A stretch of DNA of 5,533 nucleotides from an uncultured Oscillibacter sp. (GTDB taxonomy: Bacteria > Bacillota > Clostridia > Oscillospirales > Oscillospiraceae): positions 1 to 5,533 of the forward strand of contig CALAAN010000094.1 in the NCBI GenBank assembly GCA_937884915.1, read 5' to 3'. This document shows positions 1 to 5,299 of this stretch, in pieces. Position 1 is the first letter of the stretch. Every line of letters starts with the position of its first letter. The notes under the pieces were generated by a model. It made no database searches. It saw nothing but the letters and a program-made list of their open reading frames with translations, and had not been told where the DNA came from. Both the position numbers and the translations under genes were made by a program.

Positions 1-1753
1 GCGTGCAGGGGATCTTATTGTAGCCATAGAAGCGCGCGTCCTCTTCGGCAATGTCGCTGTAATGCTCGACGTCGCCGCGCCAGGACGGGACATAGATGTC
101 GTCGCCGTTCAGGATAAAGCCGAGGGAGACGAGAATTTCGCGCATCAGGTCCTCGCTGAGCTCGGTGCCGAGCAGGGCGTTGATCTTGTCGGGCTCGAGC
201 TTGACGACCGTGGGAGCCTTTTCCTTGGCGACCACGTCCATCACGCCGTCGACGACCTCGCCGCAGCCGAGCAGCTCCACGAGCTCGCAGGCACGCTCGA
301 CGGCCTTGATGGTGTTCATCATGTCGAGGCCCTTTTCATAGCGGGAGGAGGCGTCGGTGCGCATGCCGAGGGCGCTGGCCGTGCGGCGCACGGAAACGCC
401 GTTGAAGTTGGCGGACTCGAAGAGCACCATCGCCGTATCGCCGACGATCTCGCTGTTCGCGCCGCCCATGACGCCCGCGACGCAGACGGGCTTGTGCTCG
501 TCGCAGATGCAGAGCATGTTCTCCGTCAGCTTGCGCTCGTTGCCATCCAGCGTCTGGATGGTCTCGCCCTCGCGCGCGGTGCGCACGATGATGTGGCCGC
601 CCTCGACGCAGCTGAAGTCAAAGGCGTGCATCGGCTGGCCGTATTCGAGCATCACGTAGTTCGTGATATCGACGATGTTGTTGATGGGACGCACGCCGCT
701 GTTGCGCAGTCTCTCCCGCATCCAGCGCGGGGACGGCGCGATCTTGACGTTTTTCACCATGCGCGCAGTGTAGCGCGGGCAGAGGCCGCCGTCCTCAATG
801 TCGATGTCGACAAGGTCGGCGATGCTGCCGCCGCAGCCGTGCGGCTCGGGCTCGTGCAGCTTGAGGGGGCGCTTGAACGTCGCGCTCGCCTCGCGGGCGA
901 GGCCGATGACGGACAGGCAGTCGGGGCGGTTCGGCGTGATCTCGAACTCGACGATGGAATCGTCAAAGCCGAGGATGTGCGCCATGTTGAGGCCCGGTTC
1001 GGCGTCCTCTTCCTGCAGAACGAAGATACCGTCGGCGATGCAGTGTGGGAACTCCTTCTGCTCGGCATGCAGGTCCTCGAGCGTGCAGATCGTGTCGCTC
1101 TTCGTGTTGTACGCGACGAGGTCGCCCTCGTGGAGGTTCGAGCAGGGAGTCTTCGTCGCACGGGTGACCGTGCCGTCGTTCACATGGACATTGTAACCGC
1201 CGTCCGTACGCTCCACCGCCTCAACGCGGCCGCAGAGCACAGGGCCGCAGACCTTGTCGCCGGGCTTGATGTCGGCAGGGATGGAGGGCTTGGCGGGGTC
1301 GATGGGATGGTAGTCATTCAGAAGCGCCGCGGGCGTGATGACAGCATAGGGGAAGTCGTGCTCCGCCGTCATGCCGAGCTCCTTGAGTGAGCAGAGCATG
1401 CCGTTCGACTCGACGCCGCGCAGCTTGCCCTTGTCGATCTTCACGCCGTTCGGCAGATGCGCGCCGTGCAGCGCCGCGGGGACATAGTCGCCCACGTGGA
1501 TGTTCCACGCGCCGGTGACGATCTGCACGGGCTCGGCCTGACCGACGTCGATCTGACAGACCCACATGTGGTCGGAATTTTCGTGGCGCTTCATCTCGAG
1601 AATTTTGCCGACGACCACGTTCTTGAGGTTTTCGTCGGGACGCTCGATGGTCTCGACCTTCGAGCCGGAGAGCGTCATCTCGTCGTTGAATTCCTTATCG
1701 GTGATATCCTTGAGGTCAACGAATTCGTTGAGCCAATTACGGGATAGGATCAT
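1..1753 (-). CDS. pheT: Phenylalanine--tRNA ligase beta subunit, 3' end beyond the window
   Basis: Beta subunit of the cytoplasmic (alpha-beta)2 enzyme that attaches Phe to tRNA-Phe; it binds tRNA and hydrolyses mischarged Tyr-tRNA. About 584 residues are visible with no stop. Start ATG at 1751-1753 follows AGGAGGA (1761-1767) by 7 nt. Domains in order: N-terminal segment (1-45), tRNA-binding OB fold (about 46-136, with NGMLCSLKELG at 117-127), an unusual insertion (about 137-239), DGIF followed by EFEITPNRPDCLSVIGLARE (269-288), B3/B4 editing domain (about 325-480, with NNIVDITNYVMLEYGQPMHAFD wording around 358-379, H376 being the conserved editing-site histidine, and a GVMGG segment), then the start of B5 (PSWRGDVE, FYGYNKIP at the edge). 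The FYGYNKIP motif lies about 100 residues later than in ordinary PheT, which matches the insertion. The C-terminal catalytic-like and anticodon-binding domains are off the window. Cotranscribed with pheS under the T-box leader. Identity is certain; the function of the insertion is unknown. Confidence 0.97.
   Translation of the reverse strand, partial: MILSRNWLNEFVDLKDITDKEFNDEMTLSGSKVETIERPDENLKNVVVGKILEMKRHENSDHMWVCQIDVGQAEPVQIVTGAWNIHVGDYVPAALHGAHLPNGVKIDKGKLRGVESNGMLCSLKELGMTAEHDFPYAVITPAALLNDYHPIDPAKPSIPADIKPGDKVCGPVLCGRVEAVERTDGGYNVHVNDGTVTRATKTPCSNLHEGDLVAYNTKSDTICTLEDLHAEQKEFPHCIADGIFVLQEEDAEPGLNMAHILGFDDSIVEFEITPNRPDCLSVIGLAREASATFKRPLKLHEPEPHGCGGSIADLVDIDIEDGGLCPRYTARMVKNVKIAPSPRWMRERLRNSGVRPINNIVDITNYVMLEYGQPMHAFDFSCVEGGHIIVRTAREGETIQTLDGNERKLTENMLCICDEHKPVCVAGVMGGANSEIVGDTAMVLFESANFNGVSVRRTASALGMRTDASSRYEKGLDMMNTIKAVERACELVELLGCGEVVDGVMDVVAKEKAPTVVKLEPDKINALLGTELSEDLMREILVSLGFILNGDDIYVPSWRGDVEHYSDIAEEDARFYGYNKIPCT
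1037..1345 (-). other. About 100-residue insertion in PheT resembling a second OB-fold copy
   Basis: This is part of the pheT coding region (residues about 137-239), listed separately because ordinary PheT runs directly from the FPYA wording of the tRNA-binding domain into DGIF. Here FPYAV (134-138) is followed by a Pro-rich linker (140-164), then a stretch that ends in FPHCIADGIF (235-244). Parts of the inserted stretch mirror the preceding OB fold: GRVEAVER (175-182) against GKILEMKR (49-56), SNLHEGDLVAY (205-215) against WNIHVGDYVPA (83-93), and ICTLEDL (222-228) followed by FP against LCSLKEL (120-126) followed by FP. The frame is open throughout, so this is not a frameshift or an intron. 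I infer a tandem duplication that has diverged. Confidence 0.75.
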
Positions 1754-1788
1754 ATTTGTATCCTCCTAAGAAGTAACAATCAAATTTT

Positions 1789-1821
1789 GTTTTTTGTGAC
1801 GACATGCGCATCACAAAAAAC
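1789..1821. repeat. 11-bp inverted repeat upstream of pheT
   Basis: Perfect arms GTTTTTTGTGA (1789-1799) and TCACAAAAAAC (1811-1821) around an 11-nt loop, lying 36 nt before the pheT start. In the pheST transcript it forms an A/U-rich stem with no U-run after it, so it is not a classical terminator. It could mark an RNA processing or stability point between the two cistrons, or a protein-binding palindrome. Confidence 0.6.
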
Positions 1822-1827
1822 ACCGCT

Positions 1828-1872
1828 CAGGGTGCGCTCGTGCGAGCAAAGCGAGTGCGGCGCAGCACCCTG
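1828..1872. repeat. GC-rich compound inverted repeat in pheS-pheT spacer
   Basis: Outer arms CAGGGTGC (1828-1835) and GCACCCTG (1865-1872) pair perfectly. Inside, GCTCG (1836-1840) and CGAGC (1843-1847) form a further tight hairpin, and a nearby GCGAG offers alternative pairing. The whole can fold into a branched structure. No U-tract follows it on either strand, so I do not call it a terminator. Confidence 0.6.
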
Positions 1873-1881
1873 CGAAAGAAG

Positions 1882-1910
1882 TCGCAGAAAGCGGCTCGCC
1901 GCTTTCGCGA
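1882..1910. repeat. Strong hairpin 7 nt after the pheS stop
   Basis: TCGC (1882-1885), a bulged A, then GAAAGCGG (1887-1894) pairs with CCGCTTTC (1899-1906) and GCGA (1907-1910) around a CTCG loop, giving a 12-bp stem with one bulge. A competing pairing exists between GCGAAAG (1872-1878) and CTTTCGC (1902-1908), so two mutually exclusive folds are possible. No U-run follows, which leaves transcription into pheT possible. Confidence 0.65.
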
Positions 1911-1916
1911 GGAATA

Positions 1917-2942
1917 TTAGAACTGTTCGAGGAAGCGGACATCGTTCTCGAAGATCAAACGCAGGTCACTGATCTTGAAGTGGCCGAGCGCCAGGCGCTC
2001 AAGGCCCATGCCGAACGCCCAGCCGGAATAGACCGTGGAGTCGATGCCGCAGCCCTCGAGGACTTTCGGGTGGATCATACCGGCGCCGAGCACCTCGATC
2101 CAGCCCTCTCCCTTGCAGGTGGGGCAGCCTGCGCCGTGGCACTTGTGGCACTGGATATCCATTTCGCAACTCGGCTCGGTGAACGGGAAGTGATGGGGGC
2201 GGAAGCGCGTGACCGTGTGCTCGCCGTAGAGCTGGCGCACGACCTCGTTCAGCGTGCCCTTGAGGTCCGCCATCGTGATGCCCTTGTCGATGGCCATGCC
2301 CTCGATCTGGTGGAACATCGGCGAGTGCGTGGCGTCGACCTCGTCCTTGCGGTACACGCGGCCGGGGGCAAGGATGCGGATGGGCAGCTCGCGCGTTTCC
2401 ATCGCGTGGATCTGCATCGGAGAGGTCTGTGTGCGCAGCAGGATCGAGCTGTCCTCGGTGAAGTAGAACGTGTCGCTCCACTCGCGGGCGGGATGGCCCT
2501 CCTCGACGTTGAGCTTCGTGAAGTTGTACTCGGCAAGCTCGACCTCGCGGTCTTCGAGAATTTCAAAGCCCATGCCGACGAAGATGTCCTTGATCTCGTC
2601 GAGCACCTGATACATCGGGTGCTTCACGCCGATCTTCTCCTGCTTGCCGGGGATGGTGACGTCCACGGCCTCGGACTTGAGCTTGAGCTCCATGGCCTTA
2701 TCGGCGAGCTCCTTCGTCTTTTCCTCGATGTTTGCTTCGAGCTTGGCGCGCACGTCGTTGGCAAGCTGCCCGATCACGGGGCGCTCTTCGGCGCTGAGCT
2801 TGCCCATCTGCTTCAAAACGGCGGTCAGCTCACCCTTTTTGCCAAGGTAGCGGACGCGCAGCGCTTCGAGGTCCTCCGCCTTGCCGGCGTCGGAGATCGC
2901 GTCGAGCGCCGCTTTGCGGATCGCTTCCAGTTGCTGTTTCAT
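1917..2942 (-). CDS. pheS: Phenylalanine--tRNA ligase alpha subunit
   Basis: Catalytic alpha subunit: activates Phe with ATP and transfers it to the tRNA-Phe 3' end, in complex with PheT, in the cytoplasm. The protein is 341 residues, the usual size. Residues 1-90 form the N-terminal coiled coil that contacts tRNA. The class II core follows from about 100, with LLRTQTSPMQI (168-178), motif 2 from RVYRKDEVDATHSPMFHQ (195-212), FPFTEPS (252-258) and motif 3 AFGMGLERLALG (309-320), whose R316 is the class II ATP-site arginine. A four-cysteine knuckle, C265-x2-C268-x4-C273-x2-C276, is intact and could hold zinc; this insert is familiar from many bacterial PheS. The ATG at 2940-2942 has AGGAG at 2950-2954, 7 nt upstream. 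It is the first gene after the Phe T-box leader and is followed by pheT after a 163-bp structured spacer. Nothing is missing or frameshifted. Confidence 0.98.
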   Translation of the reverse strand: MKQQLEAIRKAALDAISDAGKAEDLEALRVRYLGKKGELTAVLKQMGKLSAEERPVIGQLANDVRAKLEANIEEKTKELADKAMELKLKSEAVDVTIPGKQEKIGVKHPMYQVLDEIKDIFVGMGFEILEDREVELAEYNFTKLNVEEGHPAREWSDTFYFTEDSSILLRTQTSPMQIHAMETRELPIRILAPGRVYRKDEVDATHSPMFHQIEGMAIDKGITMADLKGTLNEVVRQLYGEHTVTRFRPHHFPFTEPSCEMDIQCHKCHGAGCPTCKGEGWIEVLGAGMIHPKVLEGCGIDSTVYSGWAFGMGLERLALGHFKISDLRLIFENDVRFLEQF

Positions 2943-3239
2943 ATCATTTCTCCTTTTCAGGTAAAAATTTGCAGGGTTTCAAAAAATAGCGGCAGAGACA
3001 AAAAAATAGTCCTTCCTCCCGACATTCTCGGGACGAAAGACTTTCTTCCGCGGTACCACCCTGATTCGCGCCCAAGGGCGCGCGCTCATTGCCCGTAACG
3101 GGGGCTGACCGGCCGCGCATTTCCTCGCGGCTGCTCGGGGGCGAACCAAGCGACATCCCGCAGACCGGCTCCCAGCCGCCGACCGGTCCTCTCTTCGCGG
3201 AACAAGCACGCTATTTTCCCTTTCACAGCATTTGTCTAA
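2943..3239 (-). promoter_or_regulatory. T-box leader of pheST (tRNA-Phe-responsive)
   Basis: The untranslated leader carries the T-box signature AGGGTGGTACCGCGG (complement of 3048-3062), whose UGGU can pair with the ACCA end of uncharged tRNA-Phe. The variable base U fits the A73 discriminator of tRNA-Phe. Stem I includes a distal hairpin (3173-3188, arms GACCGG and CCGGTC) and, on its 3' side, a probable specifier UUC (complement of 3143-3145) just before CCCCCGAGCAG, which fits Phe. A 7-bp hairpin with a 2-nt loop (3067-3082) is probably Stem III. Low Phe-tRNA charging should stabilise the antiterminator and allow pheS and pheT expression. The T-box call is firm; the exact specifier triplet is less so because I folded it by eye. 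Confidence 0.93.
3000..3042 (-). terminator. T-box intrinsic terminator before pheS
   Basis: On the minus strand, arms AGTCTTTCGTCCCGA and TCGGGAGGAAGGACT (between 3042 and 3008) pair with two mismatches, and a short GAATG-type loop closes the stem. An A and a run of seven Ts (3006-3000) follow. It lies just downstream of the T-box motif, as expected for the terminator that competes with the antiterminator. It ends 57 nt before the pheS start. Confidence 0.92.
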
Positions 3240-3245
3240 GTGGTA

Positions 3246-3274
3246 CTTATATCACAGAAAAAAGGAACTTGCAA
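3246..3274 (-). promoter_or_regulatory. SigA-type promoter of pheST
   Basis: On the minus strand, -35 TTGCAA (3269-3274), a 17-bp spacer and -10 TATAAG (3246-3251) preceded by TGA, giving an extended -10. The predicted start is near 3239, just ahead of T-box Stem I. Position, spacing and the absence of competitors make this convincing. Confidence 0.8.
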
Positions 3275-3291
3275 GGGGGAATTTGCCCCTT
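3273..3291. repeat. Short inverted repeat abutting the pheST -35 box
   Basis: Arms AAGGGG (3273-3278) and CCCCTT (3286-3291) around GAATTTG. The left arm overlaps the last two bases of the pheST -35 hexamer, so a bound protein there could affect the promoter. No known operator is recognised; it may be chance. Confidence 0.3.
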
Positions 3292-3380
3292 ACCGGCAAA
3301 AAAACGGCAAAAGCGCAAAATATCGCGCATTTTCCTCTGCACACTCCCCTTTTCCCGCCCAAAATGCGGAAAAGCCGCAC

Positions 3381-3408
3381 TTTACAACGTGCAAAAACGT
3401 GATATACT
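3381..3408 (+). promoter_or_regulatory. SigA-type promoter of the PspC-domain gene
   Basis: -35 TTTACA (3381-3386), 16-bp spacer, -10 TATACT (3403-3408) preceded by TGA (extended -10). An overlapping TATAAT at 3408-3413 is an alternative -10 but would leave a 21-bp spacer. A 5-bp hairpin (TGCGG 3365-3369, CCGCA 3375-3379) sits immediately upstream. It fires away from the pheST promoter. Confidence 0.72.
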
Positions 3409-3434
3409 ATAATAGTTGTCTACAAACCCACCGT

Positions 3435-3450
3435 GGCTGCTCTCGCAGCC
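3435..3450 (+). other. 5' UTR hairpin before the PspC-domain gene
   Basis: GGCTGC (3435-3440) and GCAGCC (3445-3450) form a perfect 6-bp stem with a TCTC loop, 4 nt upstream of the AAGGAG ribosome binding site (3455-3460). There is no U-run, so it is not a terminator. It may protect the mRNA 5' end or tune ribosome access. Confidence 0.5.
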
Positions 3451-3467
3451 GGATAAGGAGAACGATC

Positions 3468-3668
3468 ATGGACGAAAGAAAACGCCTTTACAAGTCCCGC
3501 AACAACAAGATGATCTGCGGCGTCTGCGCAGGCATCGCCGACTACTTCAACATTGACCCGTCGATCGTGCGCGTGCTCTGGGCGGTCCTCGCTCTGGCCG
3601 CCGGCACCGGCGTGCTCGCCTATATCGCCTGCGCGATCATCCTGCCCGAGGGCGATACCGAGGTCTGA
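3468..3668 (+). CDS. Small PspC-domain membrane protein
   Basis: A 66-residue protein that is essentially one PspC domain. The signature runs from LYKSRNNKMICGVCAGIADYF (about residues 7-27) through NIDPSIVRVLW (28-38), then one hydrophobic membrane helix (about 36-59) ending ILPEGD. PspC domains are membrane anchors; in proteobacteria PspC takes part in the phage-shock envelope-stress response, but single-domain Firmicute versions mostly have no assigned partner, and no pspA or pspB is visible here. The ATG at 3468 is chosen because AAGGAG lies 7 nt upstream and the promoter's predicted start (about 3415) is downstream of longer possible starts. It has its own promoter and a leader hairpin. 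The phosphoribosyltransferase gene follows after 95 bp with a separate promoter and no terminator between, so readthrough is possible. The family call is firm; the role is not. Confidence 0.93.
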   Translation: MDERKRLYKSRNNKMICGVCAGIADYFNIDPSIVRVLWAVLALAAGTGVLAYIACAIILPEGDTEV

Positions 3669-3672
3669 GCGC

Positions 3673-3700
3673 TTGACAATCCGCGCAAAAAAGATATACT
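3673..3700 (+). promoter_or_regulatory. Strong SigA-type promoter of the phosphoribosyltransferase gene
   Basis: Consensus -35 TTGACA (3673-3678), 16-bp spacer and -10 TATACT (3695-3700). The -35 begins 4 bp after the PspC stop codon. The predicted start near 3707 excludes the upstream in-frame ATG at 3710 as a well-led start and supports the one at 3764. Confidence 0.85.
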
Positions 3701-3710
3701 AAATCCTGTT

Positions 3711-3727
3711 TGCCGCGCTGGGCGGCA
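3711..3727 (+). other. 5' end hairpin of the phosphoribosyltransferase mRNA
   Basis: TGCCGC (3711-3716) and GCGGCA (3722-3727) pair perfectly around GCTGG, within a few bases of the predicted transcript start. It is followed by GAAAAAGATG rather than a U-run, so it is more likely a 5' stabilising stem than an attenuator. Confidence 0.5.
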
Positions 3728-3763
3728 GAAAAAGATGTAAAAACGCGAAGGGAGCTTCCTTTT

Positions 3764-4324
3764 ATGGCGACTTATCCGATGCATGTCGCGGGTCTTGACC
3801 GCGATCTTCCCATCTGCAAGGTAACGGACGATCTTTATATCGGTGCTTTCATCATGTTCGGCGACGAAGAGCTGACCGTGCGCTGCGCGGAGGAGCTTTT
3901 GAAGCTCGCCGAGGGCATCGACTACGACTACCTCTTCACCGCTGAGGCCAAGTCCATCCCCCTCATCCACGAAATGGCGCGCCAGAGCGGCGCGAAGAAG
4001 TATTTCATCGCGCGCAAGGGCCCCAAGGTCTACATGCCGACCCCCATCTCCGTGGACGACAAGTCCATCACCACCGTCGCCCAGCAGAAGCTCTACCTCG
4101 GCTCTGACGACGCAGAACTCATCCGCGGCAAGAAGATCCTGCTCGTCGACGACGTCATCTCCACGGGCGGCTCGCTCAAGGCGATGGAAGCGCTCGTCGA
4201 AAAGGCGGGCGGCACCGTCACGGGCCGCATGGCCGTTCTCGCCGAAGGCGGCGCAGCCGACCGCAAGGACATCCTGTTCCTCGAAAAGCTGCCTGTCTTC
4301 AACGCCGACGGCAGCGTGAAGTAA
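3764..4324 (+). CDS. Purine-type phosphoribosyltransferase (Apt-like, type I PRTase)
   Basis: A 186-residue type I phosphoribosyltransferase, expected to join a nucleobase to PRPP for salvage in the cytoplasm. The PRPP-binding loop is clear: ILLVDDVISTGGS (125-137), with D129-D130 contacting the ribose. Earlier conserved pieces are TAEAKSIPLIHEMAR (59-73), equivalent to the adenine PRTase substrate loop, and a YFIARKGPKVYM segment (80-91). The length suits the Apt/Xpt group (COG0503). The C-terminal LAEGGAADRKDILFLEKLPVF is typical of a Clostridia-type branch that is often labelled adenine phosphoribosyltransferase, but I cannot fix the base (adenine, hypoxanthine/guanine or xanthine) from sequence, so no symbol is given. 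Start: ATG at 3764 with GGGAG (3750-3754) 9 nt upstream; the 3710 ATG, 18 codons upstream, has no ribosome binding site and sits at the transcript start. It ends in a strong terminator. Confidence 0.92.
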   Translation: MATYPMHVAGLDRDLPICKVTDDLYIGAFIMFGDEELTVRCAEELLKLAEGIDYDYLFTAEAKSIPLIHEMARQSGAKKYFIARKGPKVYMPTPISVDDKSITTVAQQKLYLGSDDAELIRGKKILLVDDVISTGGSLKAMEALVEKAGGTVTGRMAVLAEGGAADRKDILFLEKLPVFNADGSVK

Positions 4325-4343
4325 AAAACAGCAGAAGCGCAAC

Positions 4344-4385
4344 GCGCCTTTCAAAGAGCTTTCTTTGAAAGGCGCTTTCTTTGTT
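4344..4385 (+). terminator. Intrinsic terminator of the phosphoribosyltransferase gene
   Basis: Perfect 14-bp arms GCGCCTTTCAAAGA (4344-4357) and TCTTTGAAAGGCGC (4362-4375) with a GCTT loop, followed by TTTCTTTGTT. The stem begins 20 nt after the stop. The T-rich tail overlaps the stop codon of the convergent protease gene (4384-4386). On the minus strand the same stem lies 8 nt after that stop, but the nearest T-run there is about 15 nt past the stem, so termination in that direction is less certain. Confidence 0.9.
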
Positions 4386-5262
4386 ATTCGGTGATCTCCT
4401 CGCAGACCGTCGGCGGTGCGGGCTCTTTCTCAACCTCCGGCACTGCCGTCATCTCCGTCAAACCGCGGCGGCAGAGCACGCAGCCCGCCGCGCATACGGC
4501 GGCCATGACGGCAAGAAACTGCCACTTCTCCGCAAAGCCGCCCAAAAGACCCAGCGGGTCGTTCATCGCGTTGAACGCGGCGTGCGCGGCGATCGTGGGC
4601 AGGATGCTCCCCGTGCGATGGCGGATGTATCCGAAGAGCAGACCCATGACGAACGCATAGGCGATCTGCACCGGCGCCCCGTGGATGAGGCCGAAGAGCG
4701 CAGCTTGCAGCACCACGGCGATCCACGCGGGCATAGCGCGTTCCAGCCGCGACTGGATGATCCCGCGGAACACGAGCTCCTCCGCAAGCGGCGCGCCGAC
4801 CACAACGGCGAGTGCCGGAATCCATCCCGTCTCTGCACTGAGGCGCATGGCCTCCCCATACTCGGCCATCCAGCTTTCCGGCAGCAGGGCAAGCGCCAGA
4901 CTGACGATCACATAGAGGCCGACCGCGCCGAAGGCGCAGAAGCCCGCCGTCCAGCCCGAGCAGCGGCGAAGGCCTGCCCCCTCGGATAGCGGCTTTTTCC
5001 GCAGCAGGAACCACAGCAGCAGTACCGCGACGATAACAACATTCGCCAACAGCGTGAGCGCAGGCAAGCCATCCAAAAGCTGCTCCGCAAACGCCTGCGC
5101 GCCCTGCGCCATGTCGCCTCCTCCGTTGACCACCTCACCAAAGGCAGCAGCGATACCATAGGCAGCGCCAACGAAAACCTGCGTCAACGAAAAGAAGAGC
5201 AGATACAAAACGGATTTGCCCAGCGCGGCCAAAATGGCCTTTACAGAATAGGAACGTTCCAT
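4384..5262 (-). CDS. CPBP-family intramembrane metalloprotease (Abi/CAAX-like)
   Basis: A 292-residue polytopic membrane protein with the three CPBP motifs: EELVFR (E161, E162, R166), FGLIH (F190, H194) and HAAFN (H227, N231). These glutamates and histidines form the putative metal site. Family members include the eukaryotic CAAX protease Rce1 and bacterial proteins linked to bacteriocin self-immunity or surface-protein handling; the substrate here is unknown. Hydrophobic helices are seen at about 10-40, 67-88, 105-127, 147-165, 176-196, 197-212 and 245-265. The C-terminal tail (about 270-292) is acidic and Pro-rich, hence probably cytoplasmic. ATG at 5260-5262 is the only reasonable start, but its ribosome binding site is ambiguous: AGAGG ends 3 nt away and AGGAGG (5277-5282) 14 nt away. 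A small membrane protein gene ends 37 bp upstream on the same strand, suggesting an operon. Nothing bacteriocin-like is visible in the window. Confidence 0.93.
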   Translation of the reverse strand: MERSYSVKAILAALGKSVLYLLFFSLTQVFVGAAYGIAAAFGEVVNGGGDMAQGAQAFAEQLLDGLPALTLLANVVIVAVLLLWFLLRKKPLSEGAGLRRCSGWTAGFCAFGAVGLYVIVSLALALLPESWMAEYGEAMRLSAETGWIPALAVVVGAPLAEELVFRGIIQSRLERAMPAWIAVVLQAALFGLIHGAPVQIAYAFVMGLLFGYIRHRTGSILPTIAAHAAFNAMNDPLGLLGGFAEKWQFLAVMAAVCAAGCVLCRRGLTEMTAVPEVEKEPAPPTVCEEITE

Positions 5263-5299
5263 TTTCCTCTCTCTTTCCTCCTGGTCTCACGCCGAGGCG

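Noticed and set aside
62..1390. Long plus-strand open frame (442 codons) opposite pheT
   Set aside because: It lies wholly antisense to the well-conserved pheT, and its His/Asp/Val/Ala-rich translation is what GC-biased codons give in that antisense frame. No credible domain is seen.
1789..1821. Terminator between pheS and pheT
   Set aside because: The inverted repeat has an A/U-rich stem and no following U-tract on the pheST strand, and terminating before pheT would break an essential pair of subunits.
1821..1912. tRNA or CRISPR-like element in the pheS-pheT spacer
   Set aside because: The paired segments do not fit a cloverleaf (no T-arm or CCA-type acceptor), and there is no repeated unit with spacers.
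2939..2947. Two-codon ORF ATG-ATA-TGA overlapping the pheS start
   Set aside because: Its ATG is only 2 nt from the AGGAG, too close for efficient initiation, so this is probably chance in an AT-rich start region.
1980..3098. Long plus-strand open frame (372 codons) opposite pheS and the T-box terminator
   Set aside because: It runs antisense through pheS and on into the structured T-box leader, and its composition is that of a shadow frame.
3240..3467. N-terminal extension of the PspC protein to an upstream in-frame start
   Set aside because: The extension is translated from promoter and leader DNA; the predicted transcript starts at about 3415, and the ATG at 3468 has a well-placed AAGGAG.
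3710..3763. Earlier start for the phosphoribosyltransferase
   Set aside because: The ATG at 3710 coincides with the predicted transcript start and lies in the leader hairpin, without a ribosome binding site; the ATG at 3764 has one.
3620..4354. Minus-strand open frame (244 codons) opposite the phosphoribosyltransferase
   Set aside because: It covers the reverse of two clear genes, their promoter and part of a terminator, with no plausible protein features.
4384..5262. Abortive-infection defence gene
   Set aside because: The family is sometimes named Abi, but the motifs only establish a CPBP protease; no defence neighbours or phage genes are visible.
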